Origin: Nematostella vectensis
Lineage: Eukaryota; Cnidaria; Anthozoa; Actiniaria; Edwardsiidae
Direction: 5' to 3'
NCBI RefSeq assembly: GCF_932526225.1
Contig: NC_064039.1
Coordinates: 9,938,139 to 10,002,138 of the forward strand
DNA length: 64,000 nucleotides
Part shown: piece after piece, positions 37,701-48,460 of the stretch
How positions within the stretch are numbered: the first letter of the stretch is position 1
How the letters are laid out: the number at the start of each line of letters is the position of its first letter
Translations under genes and position numbers: made by a program
Notes under the pieces: model-generated
Told to the model about the DNA's origin: nothing
The model's input: the letters and a program-made list of their open reading frames with translations, nothing else
Databases searched by the model: none

Positions 37701-40700
37701 TGTTGGCGTGTCAGCGTATGGGGCCTCTCACCACAGGTGGCCCAGTGTGTTAGCGTGTCAGCGTATGGGGCCTCTCACCACAGGTGGCCCAGTGTGTTAG
37801 CGTGTCAGCGTATGGGGCCTCTAACCACAGGTGACCCAGTGTGTTGGCGTGTCAGCGTATGGGGCCTCTCACCACAGGTGGCCCAGTGTGTTGGCATGTC
37901 AGCGTATGGGGCCTCTCACCACAGGTGACCCAGTGTGTTGGCGTGTCAGCGTATGGGGCCTCTCACCACAGGTGGCCCAGTGTGTTAGCGTGTCAGCGTA
38001 TGGGGCCTCTAACCACAGGTGACCCAGTGTGTTGGCGTGTTAGCGTATGGGGCCTCTCACCACAGGTGGCCCAGTGTGTTAGCGTGTCAGCGTATTGGGC
38101 CTCTCACCACAGGTGGCCCAGTGTGTTGGCGTGTCAGCGTATGGGGCCTCTCACCACAGGTGACCCAGTGTGTTAGTGTGTCAGCGTATGGGGCCTCTCA
38201 CCACAGGTGGCCCAGTGTGTTGGTGTGTCAGCATATGGGGCCTCTCACCACAGGTGGCCAAGTGTGTCAACATGTCAGCGTATGGGGCATCTCCAGCATC
38301 TGACCTCTGCTGAAATAGGTTCGAACCCCGGTAGAGACGTGGGAAGTATCTTTCTGTTTCTCCGCCCTGAATTTGACTTGTTGAACGTATGCGAGCTTAC
38401 TAGAAGCTTGTGTTCCTCAGTTCCAATATGGGCGTTATTGATATTCATGTTAGAAATTTTAAATGTTAAACGTTTAGAGCATGATGGCAGTATCAGCCAA
38501 ATTGACTTTTTACCTCCTATCCCTAACCAACGACTAATTCTTTGTCTACACAAATCACTACATGCTTGTCTTTTCACTCACCAGGAACTGCGTTTGAACT
38601 CTAGAAAAGACAGACCTTTGGAGCCGTTGCCCTCCGCCTATTGGGATCAGGTGTACGTACAATAAATGTACTCATTTATACATTTTCATTTCCTGCTTTG
38701 TCCATAACATACTCCTGATTATTTATCTTACCTTTCCTATAAATCAACTGCTCCAGCAATAACCCAAGGCATGCATTTCACCTGCTCCGTTCCGTTCATA
38801 ATTATTACATGACCAGATGTTCATAGTTATTTTTATCCATAGACTAACTCCTGAGAAAGTGTTTGCTGAGCTCAAGGCGTGCCCGAATGAGGTATGTGTA
38901 CTTGCATAAAAAGCCCTGTTTCCATAGAGTCGTAAGGGTCGTAACAGTCGTCTAGGGTTTGCCCCATGAGAGTTTGCCCTGACAAGGTACAGTATGTGTA
39001 CTCGCTTGTAAGACTGGCGTGTCCTGACGAGGTATGTGTGCTCACTGATGCACGCCAGCTCTAGCCACGTAATTTTTACTTTACACGCTCTAAAGCAAGT
39101 CCATGCGGCAATGTACGACATGTGTCATTCGTGCAAAGCGTGACGCTATTGATTTTAGTAATTGCATAATCCAAAATTACACAAACTGTGATCTAAAAAT
39201 AAATCGCAAATAATAAAGAGTTTTTCTGAATTAACAGCGTATTGATCTTTCTTGTGCGAATCTCAAATAATTCGTTCTTAATTGCTTGTCTTCTTTTATT
39301 ATCACTGATGTTCTTCCCATCCTATTCTTGTCCAGACTATACGCCGGTCAGCTGAATTACCACATCATGTAATCCAAACCTGTATCATTCTGAACGACAT
39401 TGACGGTAAGGAGGGCTGTTGCTCATCTGAGCTTTTTGAGTCAAGCGTTATGTCTGCATTTGAATCATTGATGAGAGTTACAATGGCGGATTGAGAATAA
39501 ACCAAAGGTTTATTCAATTTGTGAAAAACATGACAAAGCTCTCCAGGTCCTCAATTATCTGCTCCTGAAGACAAACATCATTTTGCTTGTTTCTCTTGAA
39601 CCCACTGAGCCAACCCTGGATTTTTGTACATTGCTGTATCATACAATAAATTTTGGTATTCTAGCGATCCTTGATTTCCACGTGAAACAATGGATCTTTG
39701 TGTTTGCTAGATTTGTCTCCGTGTTTTTTATTCTTCATGCACGATTAGCTCAGTATTTTTAAGAGGGTCTCTCGCACCCCTTACCCTCTGATGTCTAATC
39801 GTCCCTCCCTTACCTTGTCGCTTATAAAAAGTCACCGCCAATAGGATTTCTGTTGTAGTAATAATGCGGTGATACTTTGTGTCCCATAGGTTTGCTAGAG
39901 ATCATGAACAAGTGGCTCAACGGAGACGAGAAACCATCAAACCACATGCTACGTTTCATGGTAAGAACGCATTTGGGTAAAATGGGGTTATATATTAGTC
40001 GTCACATCGTAAGAGTTAACCGAGACGAGAAACCATCAAATCACACGTTTCGTTTCATTATAAGAATGCATCTGGGTGAAATGAGGTTATATCTTATTCG
40101 TAACATCATAAGATTTTAACCGACCATCAAAGCACATGCCTCCCAGAGAGGGTTTAATGGTTCCATATTGATGTCCACAACATCTTGAGAAAATATTCCT
40201 GTGCTTCAAGGTTTTGGATACCTAAATACCAAAGAGATAAAAAAATATAGTGTGTGGCTACGAGACAAGTTTGTATCCATTGTTCCGATCATTATACACC
40301 TATTCCAAATAGGTTGCACTCAAGAATCAATGTGTCGTAGTCTGCGGTGCTTTATGAGTGGCTAGATCCTTATCTCTGTGGAAAATTCAACAGCTTTCCA
40401 GGCCCTGATTTGATTTGATTTACGTATATTTGCTTATTTATTTGACACACATGAAGCACTGCGGTTTACGAGACATGGTTTCTCTAAACGCTTGTTACAA
40501 AAACGCTAAATCATTCTATATATTCCTATTTTGTTGCAGGCGCATTTTGTGCTTTTCTTGAGATCCGCCGGTCTTCAAACCAATGTAAGGCACTTTTTTC
40601 AATTATCTTCTTGATTGGTCATTTTATCTACAGCTGAATTTATGGTTTCGCGCCAGCTCAAAAGTCCAAATCTATCGGTTCGCTTAGAAATGCGCTTTAA

Positions 40701-43700
40701 AACAAGACAACAAATTTTGGGTTCTGGGCGGGCGCTACACTTCAAATTAGACTGTAACTACTTAAAAAATGAAGTTTACATTAAGTAAGATGCTTGTGTT
40801 CTGTTTATAGGACGAGATATGCTATTCCATTCTGAAGGCATATGTACAGGTAAGGCCAGTGTGTTTATCTCTCTTCAAGATTGTACCTGTAAGTGCTGTA
40901 CTGACTGTGTTGTTTTCCTGTTGGTCCAATAGTGTCTGATTGATGATCACCAAGTTCCACTGGTCGCTACTTATACAGCCACGCTCCCACAAGATCTGCA
41001 AGTACAGACCTACGCTTACTTCCTTGAAGGTAACACCTCAATAAAGGCCAGTCTAACAACAAACAATTTTACGCTCCCGTACAACATCCAACTCCATCGG
41101 CTTATCCAAGCGAGTAACTGAGAATAAAATGCCGTAAATAGAGACGTTTTAAAGTATTCTGGCAAATAAACCGTGTTGTCAAAGCAATAACAGAGGAGTG
41201 GTTGATCGACATTGTTCACACTACGCGGTTCCTCACACTACTTATTTCACTTGATGACCTATAGCCATTCCTACTCCTTACTCTGACAAAGGGAGCACTT
41301 AGCTTGTTTTTTTCACACTGTCTATTCTTCTTTAGAAATTGTTGATCGTAAGGAGCGACAGAAATGTTTGGAATACGCCGAAGCCGCACGTAAGTGAATT
41401 CTAGTTTTCTAGTGTCTTTTCTCCTGGAAATACGTATGTAGGTTACATGTTGGCCCGGCGTTTTCTCCGCCCATCAAGGTTGGCGGATGCTCAAAGCACG
41501 TGGCATACCGACCTCTACTTATTCCTTGACAATGATAAGACCTTTTTATGCCCTTTGTGATGTGCGGTATTTATTTGATGGGTGACGAGGCCTCTTTTTT
41601 TTTCTTGGTAGATCTGGATATTCCGATGATTACTAAGACAGTAGTGGAGAACATTCGCGGCAAGGTAGACTATTAATCACTGTTTTTTATCTCTCTCTCG
41701 CAATATAGACTGTATTTATACACCTTATTTGACTTATTTTACTCCCTATTTAATGTCGCAATATAGACTGTATAAACACTTTGTTTAATCTCTCCGTGAC
41801 GTCCCAATATAGACTGTATTTACACCTTGTTTAAGTTCTCCCTATGTGATATCGCAATATAGACTGTATAAACACTTTGTTTAATCTCTCCGTGACGTCC
41901 CAATATAGACTGTAAATACTCCCTATTTAACTTCTCCCTATGTGATATCGCAATATAGACTGTATATACACTTCGTTTAATTTTTCCGTGACGTCCCTAA
42001 ATAGAATTTTTATACACTTCGTTTAATCTCTCCGTGACGTCCCTATATAGACTTTATGTACACTTTGTTTAATCTCCTCCTATGTCACACTGCATATTGA
42101 AGTGACCTTTGTTCCACCAATAGGATTTCCAGATAGACAGTAAGCTTTCCCCTGCCTTGGAAGCTGCCACATCAGACGTAAGTTAGTCACATATTTATTT
42201 TGAATTTAAAAAGATGGCACAATGGCTGCTTTCAGTGAACAAGGCATGAAAAGTTAACTGGTCCATCATCTGTCTTCTTTATAGGAGGATAGAAAGAAGA
42301 TCGAGGCCATTGAGTGGTTGGTGTTTGACCCGTCCCAACGCGCGGAAGCCCTCAAGCAGAGCAATGCTGTTATGAGGTGTTTCATAGGTAAAGCAATTAG
42401 CGCTAGTCAATGTTTAACACTACTATACATTATTTTTTGTATTTTGATTCATTATTCTAAAGTCAGTTATTGTCATAATGGCATTGATAGGGCTTATTTT
42501 AGTTTTCGTCTTTAAAGGTAATACATGCTTTATGCTTCATAAGCCCTTATTGTTTTTGAGCTACCGAAGTCAACAGCTTAGATTGTTTATTGTCACTTTT
42601 GATCGCCACGTATTCACTCTAAAATAGATACATCTAAATGCTATAGTAACACATTTTTTTTAGGCTTGAAATAGTTTAAGCCTAGACGAGTATTTTCAAC
42701 ACATGGTACACCCAACAGTGTCCCAATACACGCATAGGACATGGTGCGCACTGAACAAATAAATTGTTCCCAAACCCTATCTAAACATCTAATCATTCTT
42801 TTGTACAGTTCGCAAATACATTTGCTCATCGATGAAAGTGTGTCATGGATTTTTGATATCTCCGTGCATAAGACTGCAGTTTCCATTTACATGTTTGTTG
42901 TGTTTTGATCGCGTTTAATCTTGCCAGCATATCGTAAGCATGCGGCAGCTCGTGATGTGTTCGAGAAAATCCCTCCCGATTCCATCGACATCATCTACAG
43001 ACAGTGGCAATTGAAGGTTAGACGTTTTGATCTTTGGAACTGTTTGCTAAGCTCAAGAACTTTCTCTTTGGTCTATATCAGGCGGGCCGGTTGATCGCCA
43101 ATGATTATGTCTATCAAGAATTTTTTTGGGTGGACGTTTTCAAAACCTCCCACGATGATCAAATGGTCCACCTCCGAGTTTAAGTGTGCTCGCCATCATC
43201 ATAAATGCATGGTAGCAGAATGTTTTCCGGTTCAGAGTAACTTTAAGAAAGTGTTTTAGCCAGTTTCCCCGGTAATAACCGCCCTTATATGCTACAGCTA
43301 GCGTTGAGCAGCCTAATTTTGCAAGTAATGTTATCCAATCCTCATATTTCAATCGTTTTTTTCCCAATCCTTATTTTCACCGATGATTTCCAGGCCGACA
43401 TGTCTGCCTTGCCGCCTGAGGGGGAGAACGCTATTCGGGAATACCTCTGTATCAGAGCATACCTGGTAAGTTTCCTTACCCAGATTGACTATAAGCTGTT
43501 AATCCAATACTAATGCAGGGCACATGGTAATAAAATCGACCATTAATTTTTTGTCTCTGTTGTAGTCGGCACATGATGCGTTTAACGACTGGTTTGAGCA
43601 TTTCCATGCAGCACCGGTAGGGATAATGTAGAGAAGTCTGCGAATTTAGCAATGTATCTTTGCTCTACAAATTCTCTTAGTTTGATTGGCGCGTAAACGA

Positions 43701-46306
43701 TTATCTGTAGGAAGTTAATGTATCAGGCGCGTACCCAGGATTTGCTTAAGCAGGTGCGCAGTCATAGTTATCATAATGGCTACCCTTGTTTCGGCAACTA
43801 AGAAGGGGGGAGAGGGGGTACTATGCGTACCCCGGTAGGTACGTGATTACAGTATTGCACTCAAATGAGTTCCATATATGAGGGATGTTATGCACGATGT
43901 CGTCCGCCTGCCTGCTCTACTAATAAGCGAACAGTAATTGCTCATCAAATGCGGAATCTGAACTCATACAGTATCTAGCAAATTAAACAGCGCATGGCTT
44001 TACAATTTTAATTGTCTGGATTGATTAGATTCAGTAACGGTACAAGCTCATACAGCCATATGCATATGCATATGTTTGCATTGGAAAGCCGCACAGCACA
44101 CGCAATGTTTGCATGTTTTTTTTGTCTGCACGCCGTTACATGATACCACAAGTTGTCTATAGCTAAGGTTTTGTATTTTGGTCCACTGTTTGCAAGGTCG
44201 GGCAATGTTAGCGCTGTTTCCATATTGTTTCACCTTGCAAACAGTGGTCCAAAATACAAGCGTTAGCTATAGGTATTGGTTTAACCAAATAAACAAACAC
44301 TCTTAACTAAAATCTTGACACCTGGTGGTTATGGCATTATTACGCAGCATCTTTCAGAGGACTGTAAGATGCCATAGGCCTTTATTCTTTTTGTTTTTGT
44401 TTTAAAAGGCTCCACCATCTAGTAAAACTCATGGAAACTTCACCGAGAAAGTCGCCCACGAGCATCGCCAGCAAAACTATCAGGTAATTCAGCTACAATT
44501 ACCTATATAACCTATTTCAAATAATGTTGCACTTGGAGAATCCTGTGTCGTAACCCGAAGGTCCTTTATGGGTATCAAATAAATAAACAAACAAGCGTAA
44601 ACAAAAAACATATACAGGTCTGGAAAACTGTAACTTTTTTGTTACTTGTACCACTCACTTAACAACTTGATATAACCCAGAGCCTAAATTCAGACTTTAT
44701 ATAGCCCACACTAACCAAACCAAAAAAGCAGCAGAATTCATTATTATCGCTCACTTGCCTCCACAACCAATCGATTCAATTCACATAATGCCGTAATTCT
44801 TTTGTCATTTATAGCCTTATTCGTTGTTGCGCGACCTCGGCGAATCCAAAATCCTTGTCTCGTTTGGGAATAGCGCTTAGTCAGTCAACCGCCTAAACCA
44901 ATTGATGGTTTCATGTTTTCATAAACCATTTCACTACACACAGCAAGGGAATTTATTGGTCACGGTGGTATGGTTGACATCGAGCTGTTCGCAGACGAGC
45001 AATGGATTTAAATTCTCGTCTATAATCAACCAATCTTTGAATTTTAAGGTTCCTTAAATTTTTAAATTTTAAGGATATTAAAATTGTTTTCAGGCGGAGC
45101 TGACGAGATGGCAGAACACGTTGGACATTCACACTAAGGCCACCCTAGAGCGCATCTACAACGTGCTGCTTTTCCCTGACGGCGGTTGGATGGTAGATCA
45201 GTCTGTGGTATGTCAAGGAAGAACGCAGCTATTGATTAAACGCGAGCAACGAGAATACAGCTTGTGACCCCCTTTTCCGTCAGGTCTTGATCCAATCAGC
45301 CAGTTCTAAGAACTCTGGCTTAATTTCAATACCCCCGCCCTTTTTCCAGTGAGTAAAATCCTGTTTTTCGGCAGAGGCCCAGGGCGGAAGTTCCCGGGAA
45401 TAGAGTCCTCTGAGAGAATTCCCTCCGTTTGGAAATCATAGATCTTTTCTGCAACTGCACATTTTTGAGAATTGACCCGTTGATCTTTTTCCAGGAGAGT
45501 GAACCCGACACCAGTCGTCTTCAGCAGATGAAACTCTTGCGTGAGTTGTGTCTTCCCGCACTCTGCTTCATTTTGCACAAGGTCTACCAATCCACAGGGC
45601 AGTACCGGGAGGTACGTCTGTTTAGGCGGTTTATAGCTTTCAAACGGTTACCTGGGCAAGGGCAAAAGCATGTATAGATAACTACTTCCTTCATACCGTC
45701 TGGCTCGTCTGTCCCTCTATTCTATGACCTCTATTCACCGTTACTTACGTTCTCCTGATGTCTTTGTTTCAGTGTGTGGAGCTTGCAAACATAGTCGCGT
45801 CCGAGCAGTATGGACTTTACAAAGTAAGTAAACTAAAACAGAGTCATTCATATGTACGACGTACCTAAAATTACTCCAACACTAGGCTTATCTACGGTTT
45901 TGCGGCCAAATGGCGGCTGATAACCTTCAGGCTTTAATTCAGGTAATTATCAGTATCAGGCTAATCCGGGAATGTTCGCTCTAAGAGCACGGAAAATATT
46001 TAAAAATAAATATAAGTAGATAATACATAAATAAATAATACATAAACGACAAAATAAAGAAGAATGGACGAGCAACAGACATTAGCCAATGGTTCAAATT
46101 AATGCCCCAAAACATCTACCACCTGCAAGGGAGACTATTATCTCGGCGCTGTGTGCAGCATGTTAAGACTGTCTCCCTTCCCCCACCAGGTCTTCAGCAA
46201 GGACGAGCTACAAAAAATACTGTCAGCCATCCGCGAGTACTCTCTTGCGATTCTCAAGAACAGCATGGATCCCCTGGGGTACGACTCTAGCTCAGTTAAG
46301 CCTTAA
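25748..46306 (+). CDS. NUP107: Nucleoporin NUP107, complete gene, 38 exons
   Basis: Scaffold subunit of the nuclear-pore Y-complex (NUP107-160), where it pairs with NUP133. Exons: 25748-25915, 26195-26277, 26793-26929, 27661-27707, 27943-28035, 28286-28351, 30220-30304, 30820-30911, 31289-31353, 31641-31718, 32495-32549, 33930-34096, 34273-34345, 34538-34588, 35089-35151, 35575-35665, 36144-36229, 36343-36402, 36986-37063, 38585-38652, 38843-38891, 39336-39405, 39890-39960, 40540-40584, 40811-40849, 40933-41029, 41336-41389, 41612-41664, 42124-42177, 42285-42387, 42928-43016, 43394-43465, 43566-43616, 44409-44483, 45094-45207, 45495-45611, 45773-45823, 46190-46306. All join in phase (3027 nt, 1008 residues). 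The start is MAASMSADR in an ATGGCGG context. Family landmarks: [85 protein letters not shown], and the end MDPLGYDS. The end of exon 3 is least certain. Human NUP107 has 925 residues; the extra length is in the poorly conserved N-terminal part. Confidence 0.95.
27055..27310 (+). repeat. Direct tandem duplication of about 127 bp in a NUP107 intron
   Basis: TGTGCATCTACCAAGGCTC through TTGTTCAGAAATGGTATTT occurs twice (27055 and 27184) with almost no differences, so the duplication is recent. Confidence 0.9.
28391..28436 (+). ncRNA. Hammerhead ribozyme motif, copy 1
   Basis: Core CTGATGAG at 28397-28404; stem II GTGG/CCAC closed by ACAA; CGAAAC at 28415-28420; a two-pair stem III; then GTA, with predicted cleavage after 28429. 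Stem I has a mismatch (CCC against GAG), so this copy may be weak. Hammerheads in Penelope-like elements are established knowledge. Confidence 0.75.
28504..29625 (+). CDS. Penelope-like polyprotein fragment: reverse transcriptase end plus GIY-YIG endonuclease
   Basis: 373 codons, fully open. The N terminus joins the element inside the reverse transcriptase, just before its catalytic YRDD ([11 protein letters not shown], about residue 55). The fingers and palm motifs upstream are missing. The RT thumb region follows ([20 protein letters not shown]). A Cys-rich motif ([15 protein letters not shown], about 265-280) leads into the GIY-YIG nuclease, with [30 protein letters not shown] in parts, and Ser/His-rich C-terminal sequence. 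The truncation means it cannot encode an active polymerase, but the absence of stops indicates a recent insertion. The ATG used is fortuitous. The DNA is C-rich and A-rich compared with the host intron. Confidence 0.88.
   Translation: MNVCTHACAWHKKGNSTFDVTMGSYDDAETCELVGNFLLSQLQDLNINVGLYRDDRLAITSATPKNTENIKKELCRILNNNRLRITIEANKRVVNFLDVTFDLNRNTYQPFTEPNAPLQYVHRESNHPPTITKNIPASINKRLSTLSSDKETFDQATPPYQKALDESGYNYTLHYEPNTTSKRKNRQNTSTNISHRFLSLIDKHFPKDHKLRKIFNRNTIKISCMSNTKQIIDSHNKRMVASSITTEDAPTSLATANNKTCNCRQKNACPLDRNCLQSSVIYQATVTRKDNNTSETYVGLTEKEFKTRYRNHTASFRHAKHRNSTELSKYIWSLKDKDTEHIISWKILSSHSAYNSSSKRCNLCLKEKFIIIR
29815..29857 (+). ncRNA. Hammerhead ribozyme motif, copy 2
   Basis: CTGATGAG at 29821-29828, stem II with GGCA loop, CGAAAC at 29839-29844, GTA at 29851-29853. 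Stem I is complementary here (CTC at 29818-29820 with GAG at 29854-29856). This is the best-preserved copy. Confidence 0.8.
29902..29953 (-). ncRNA. Hammerhead ribozyme motif, copy 3 (inverted, enlarged loop II)
   Basis: On the minus strand this copy reads CTCCTGATGAG, then CGAAAC and TTGTAGAG, as in copy 2. An 8-bp duplication (GATGAGTG) sits in stem-loop II. The stem II pairs GTGG/CCAC can still form around a larger loop. Confidence 0.7.
33745..33855. mobile_element. MITE with TACCCTGGGTACC ends, copy 1 (NUP107 intron)
   Basis: The left end TACCCTGGGTACCAGAGGCT is inverted at the right as GAGCCTCATGTACCCAGGGTA. The interior is short. The same ends occur at 53041-53125. AGTATCT is found on both sides, but offset by 5 bp on the right, so the target duplication is uncertain. 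Confidence 0.75.
34660..34720 (+). repeat. Decayed tandem copy of NUP107 exon 14 end
   Basis: GAGAAAACCTTTTGTTGATT and TTGGACATGGTACTACTAACA resemble the exon 14 end and donor at 34561-34610 (GAGAAGACCGCTTGCTGATT, TTGGACATGGTACAAATAACA). A donor-like ATG/GTACTA persists. It lies about 110 bp after the real exon. Confidence 0.75.
36924..36991 (+). repeat. 34-bp tandem duplication of the NUP107 exon 19 acceptor
   Basis: GTTGACT, TTTGTTATATTTA and CAGCTGTT occur twice. The first AG (36951-36952) is 33 nt upstream of the true acceptor (36984-36985). Use of the first would insert 11 codons including an in-frame TAA. Confidence 0.85.
37167..38295 (+). repeat. 47-bp tandem array: amplified tRNA-like head of a SINE (about 24 units)
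   Basis: The consensus unit is GTGGCCCAGTGTGTTGGCGT, then GTCAGCGTATGGGGCCTCTC, then ACCACAG (47 bp). It matches the A-box end of the SINE at 5655-5872 (TGGCCCAGTGTGTTAGCG, then CCTCTCACC). Units differ at a few positions (GTGACC or GTGGCC; GCG, GTG or GCA). The array lies in NUP107 intron 19 and leads straight into the SINE body. Confidence 0.92.
38296..38480 (+). mobile_element. SINE body with intact box B, downstream of the 47-bp array
   Basis: A perfect box B, GGTTCGAACCC, is at 38318-38328. Then come ATCTTTCTGTTTCTCCGCCC, TGAATTTGACTTG and GAGCTTACTAGAAG, as in the SINE at 5655-5872. Together with the array, this is one SINE whose A-box segment has been multiplied. Confidence 0.85.
40019..40140 (+). 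repeat. Decayed tandem copy of NUP107 exon 23 and its donor
   Basis: GAGACGAGAAACCATCAAAT and onward repeats the 3' half of exon 23 (39922-39960) and about 55 bp of its intron. In the copy the donor GT is changed (TTCATTATAAG), so it should not be spliced as an exon. A third, shorter echo (ACCGACCATCAAAGCACATG) follows at about 40120. Confidence 0.85.
40305..40500. repeat. Fold-back dispersed element, copy 2 (NUP107 intron 23)
   Basis: The left arm is AGAATCAATGTGTCGTAGTC, then GCGGTGCTTTATGAGTG. The right arm, reverse-complemented, is GAAACCATGTCTCGTAAACC, then GCAGTGCTTCATG. It is the same family as at 4255-4445. Confidence 0.6.
41698..42105 (+). repeat. 45-58 bp minisatellite, about eight units, NUP107 intron 28
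   Basis: CAATATAGACTGTA recurs at about 41700, 41758, 41804, 41851, 41900 and 41950, with two more diverged units near 41996 and 42040. Units alternate between TCGCAATATAGAC and GTCCCAATATAGAC, a two-unit higher-order pattern. Confidence 0.85.
43725..43850. repeat. Dispersed repeat, 'GTACCCAGG' family, copy 4
   Basis: The left end is GGCGCGTACCCAGG and the right end CCCCGGTAGGTACGTG, roughly inverted. The interior is diverged from the other copies. It lies in the NUP107 intron after exon 33. Confidence 0.5.
44157..44272. mobile_element. Palindromic MITE-like element
   Basis: The left arm 44157-44198 starts CTATAGCTAAGG. The right arm 44232-44272 ends CGTTAGCTATAG. They are nearly perfect inverted copies over about 41 bp (TTGTATTTTGGTCCACTGTT and TGCAAGGT shared), with a 33-bp spacer. 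It lies in a NUP107 intron. Confidence 0.8.
44510..44600 (+). repeat. Single arm of the fold-back dispersed element
   Basis: GTTGCACTTGGAGAATCCTG, TGTCGTAACCC and GGGTATCAAATAAATAAACA match the arms at 4285-4330 and 40305-40360. No second arm was found nearby. Confidence 0.5.
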
Positions 46307-48460
46307 ATAGAAAAAGCGTGCGCTCACATTGTGTATGGCTACATGTGACTTTTAAAGTGATTCTGCGCGGACAAGACTTGAGACATTCTGGTCTGAAACA
46401 TCAAGTATGATATCTGTTAGCTGTCCCTACAAAGGGTTTGGGTTACCACTAGGCCCAGAGGTGCGAGTCAGTTATATAAACTATGTGGACGCCCTATGAC
46501 TACTCTTTTCTACTACGACTTGATTCGCTGTTTGATACTAAAGAACGCGGCCAACGTTTGTAACGCATGCAGATCATTCTTGTAAATACTCATGACATGG
46601 CCGTGACTCGAAGTTCATTAAGCACATGTAGGTCAATACTAGTAGACTTAGTGCTTAGGGATTCGGTTGGTGAATGCGAAAGTGCTATGTACATGTTTGA
46701 TTAGTGCGTTACCTACAAAGTTAGAGAACTTGAAGAGCGGGTTTGGCTTGTACTGTTTCTTACTATAAAGTAGAATCTATGAACTAATTTTATAAACTGA
46801 TCATAATTTGTCTAACTACTTGTGATTTTATGCGCGTAGTTTGGTGCAGTCCTTTTTACGAAGCCTTTTAGACACAAGCTTGCCTGGATATTAGTCTTCT
46901 CGCTTGAACATTGTTTTCAAGTGAGGCAAAGACGGCTAAAATATTTCCATTATACACGCGTAAGAGCGATAGATTTACTCGTTCTGCTACTAGCACGACT
47001 AAGGAACGGACCTTTCGATATTCGAGGGGATGGATGGAATTTTCTTCTGTTTCTAATTTTTGTTTTACAAAAACACATTTTCTCTGCAGAATTTTTTTTT
47101 TCGCTCTTAAGGTTATGCTCGAATTAATAGTTTTGTTATCCCCTCTCTCCCTTAAATACATGATGGTCTTTCCCTAAAATGAGAAAAGTCAATTGAATGT
47201 AGTCAGCATATAAAATGTGACGATGCCATTCGTATATTTTATAACCGAGTGGTAGAACATTAAGGCTTACGTACGAACCCGCGCAAGGTGCCAAAGCTAT
47301 TCTTTTTTATTCTGTTTCTTATGACGTCGTGCGAACCGGCTAGAAGGCCCATCCCACCATGGCTGCTATCGTATCTATTTGAGCTAGTACACACCCAACC
47401 ATGCTCTATTCTAAACAAGGCTCCAGATACTCTCCTAATACCTAACTCAACGGCTTTTTCGTATGAATGATACTCACTCTAAACATTGATCTTTGGTTGT
47501 TTTGCTATCTCTAGAGAGTCGGTAGGTGTCTTTTACGTTGCGCATGCGCGTACTTTGCGGCCTATGAACTATCCCTTGTGAATAGTGGTGGATATATCAG
47601 CTGATTTTGAAAGGGTTTTCCACCTTAGAAGACATTTCCAATGTTACTATTATCAGGAAAGAGATTACTGCACATTTGAATTCACCGCGCTTCGTTAGCA
47701 GTCAACCGAAGTAGTCTGTATCCTACACGCGTGGAAATATGTAACGTACCGTGGCATTTGGAACATTGGAAATGTCTGCTAAGATGTCGTCCTCGGGCCC
47801 AGGGCGCCGCGGTCAGCGTAACGAGGCGCGAGGGCTTAACTCCTACCCCCTACCCCTCCCCCACCTCCGCCGTCTCGACGATGGATGTTAAGATGGAAAT
47901 TCTTTTCAAGATCAGCTCTTTTATGTGTTAACACCTTATTGTGTTAACACTTTGATAATCTTGTTAACTGTTATAACGAATGTTTAGATGATTTATTTAG
48001 GACCACGGCTATCACACATATTTATTCCTAAACATTTTGTCTTACATTCTGCATTATTTTTTGTCATGTTTAAACCCTTGAGATCGATTCATGGGGACGT
48101 GAGCGTCCGCATACAATTAGGATCTAATGTAATATTATGTTACTCAATCCCTTTTTGATAGTCCTAAACCCGACTAAACAGGTTAGCATTAATTAACCAA
48201 CCATTGGTTACATTATAACAGTCCATCAATCAAAGTCAGAATTAGACTTGACATTCGATTAATGAGTGTCCGCTATTGTCGACCATTTTGTGATAGTATT
48301 ATAACACTTCACTTCCAGTGGCTTTTTTATGAGAATAGTTTCGCTTGCACTAAGAAGCAAGGTGAAGACTAAAAATTCACGCCAATACTGCTTCTCGGTG
48401 GCTTTCAGAGCCTACGTACTCGGTTACGATAATCCACGATAAACCTTACATGTCCCTACG
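46307..48460. other. Intergenic region between NUP107 and the GPCR (convergent)
   Basis: No gene is supported. GTGTTAACAC occurs twice at about 47926-47952. Short open frames show no domain. Confidence 0.5.

Noticed and set aside
37167-38295. CRISPR-like array
   Set aside because: Units are contiguous, diverged and without unique spacers, in a eukaryotic intron.
37230-38665. Several overlapping 60-150 codon frames in the 47-bp array
   Set aside because: The same sequence reads open in shifting frames because 47 is not a multiple of 3. It lies in a NUP107 intron.
46102-46290. 62-codon frame at the NUP107 3' end
   Set aside because: Wrong frame relative to the last NUP107 exon (46190-46306).
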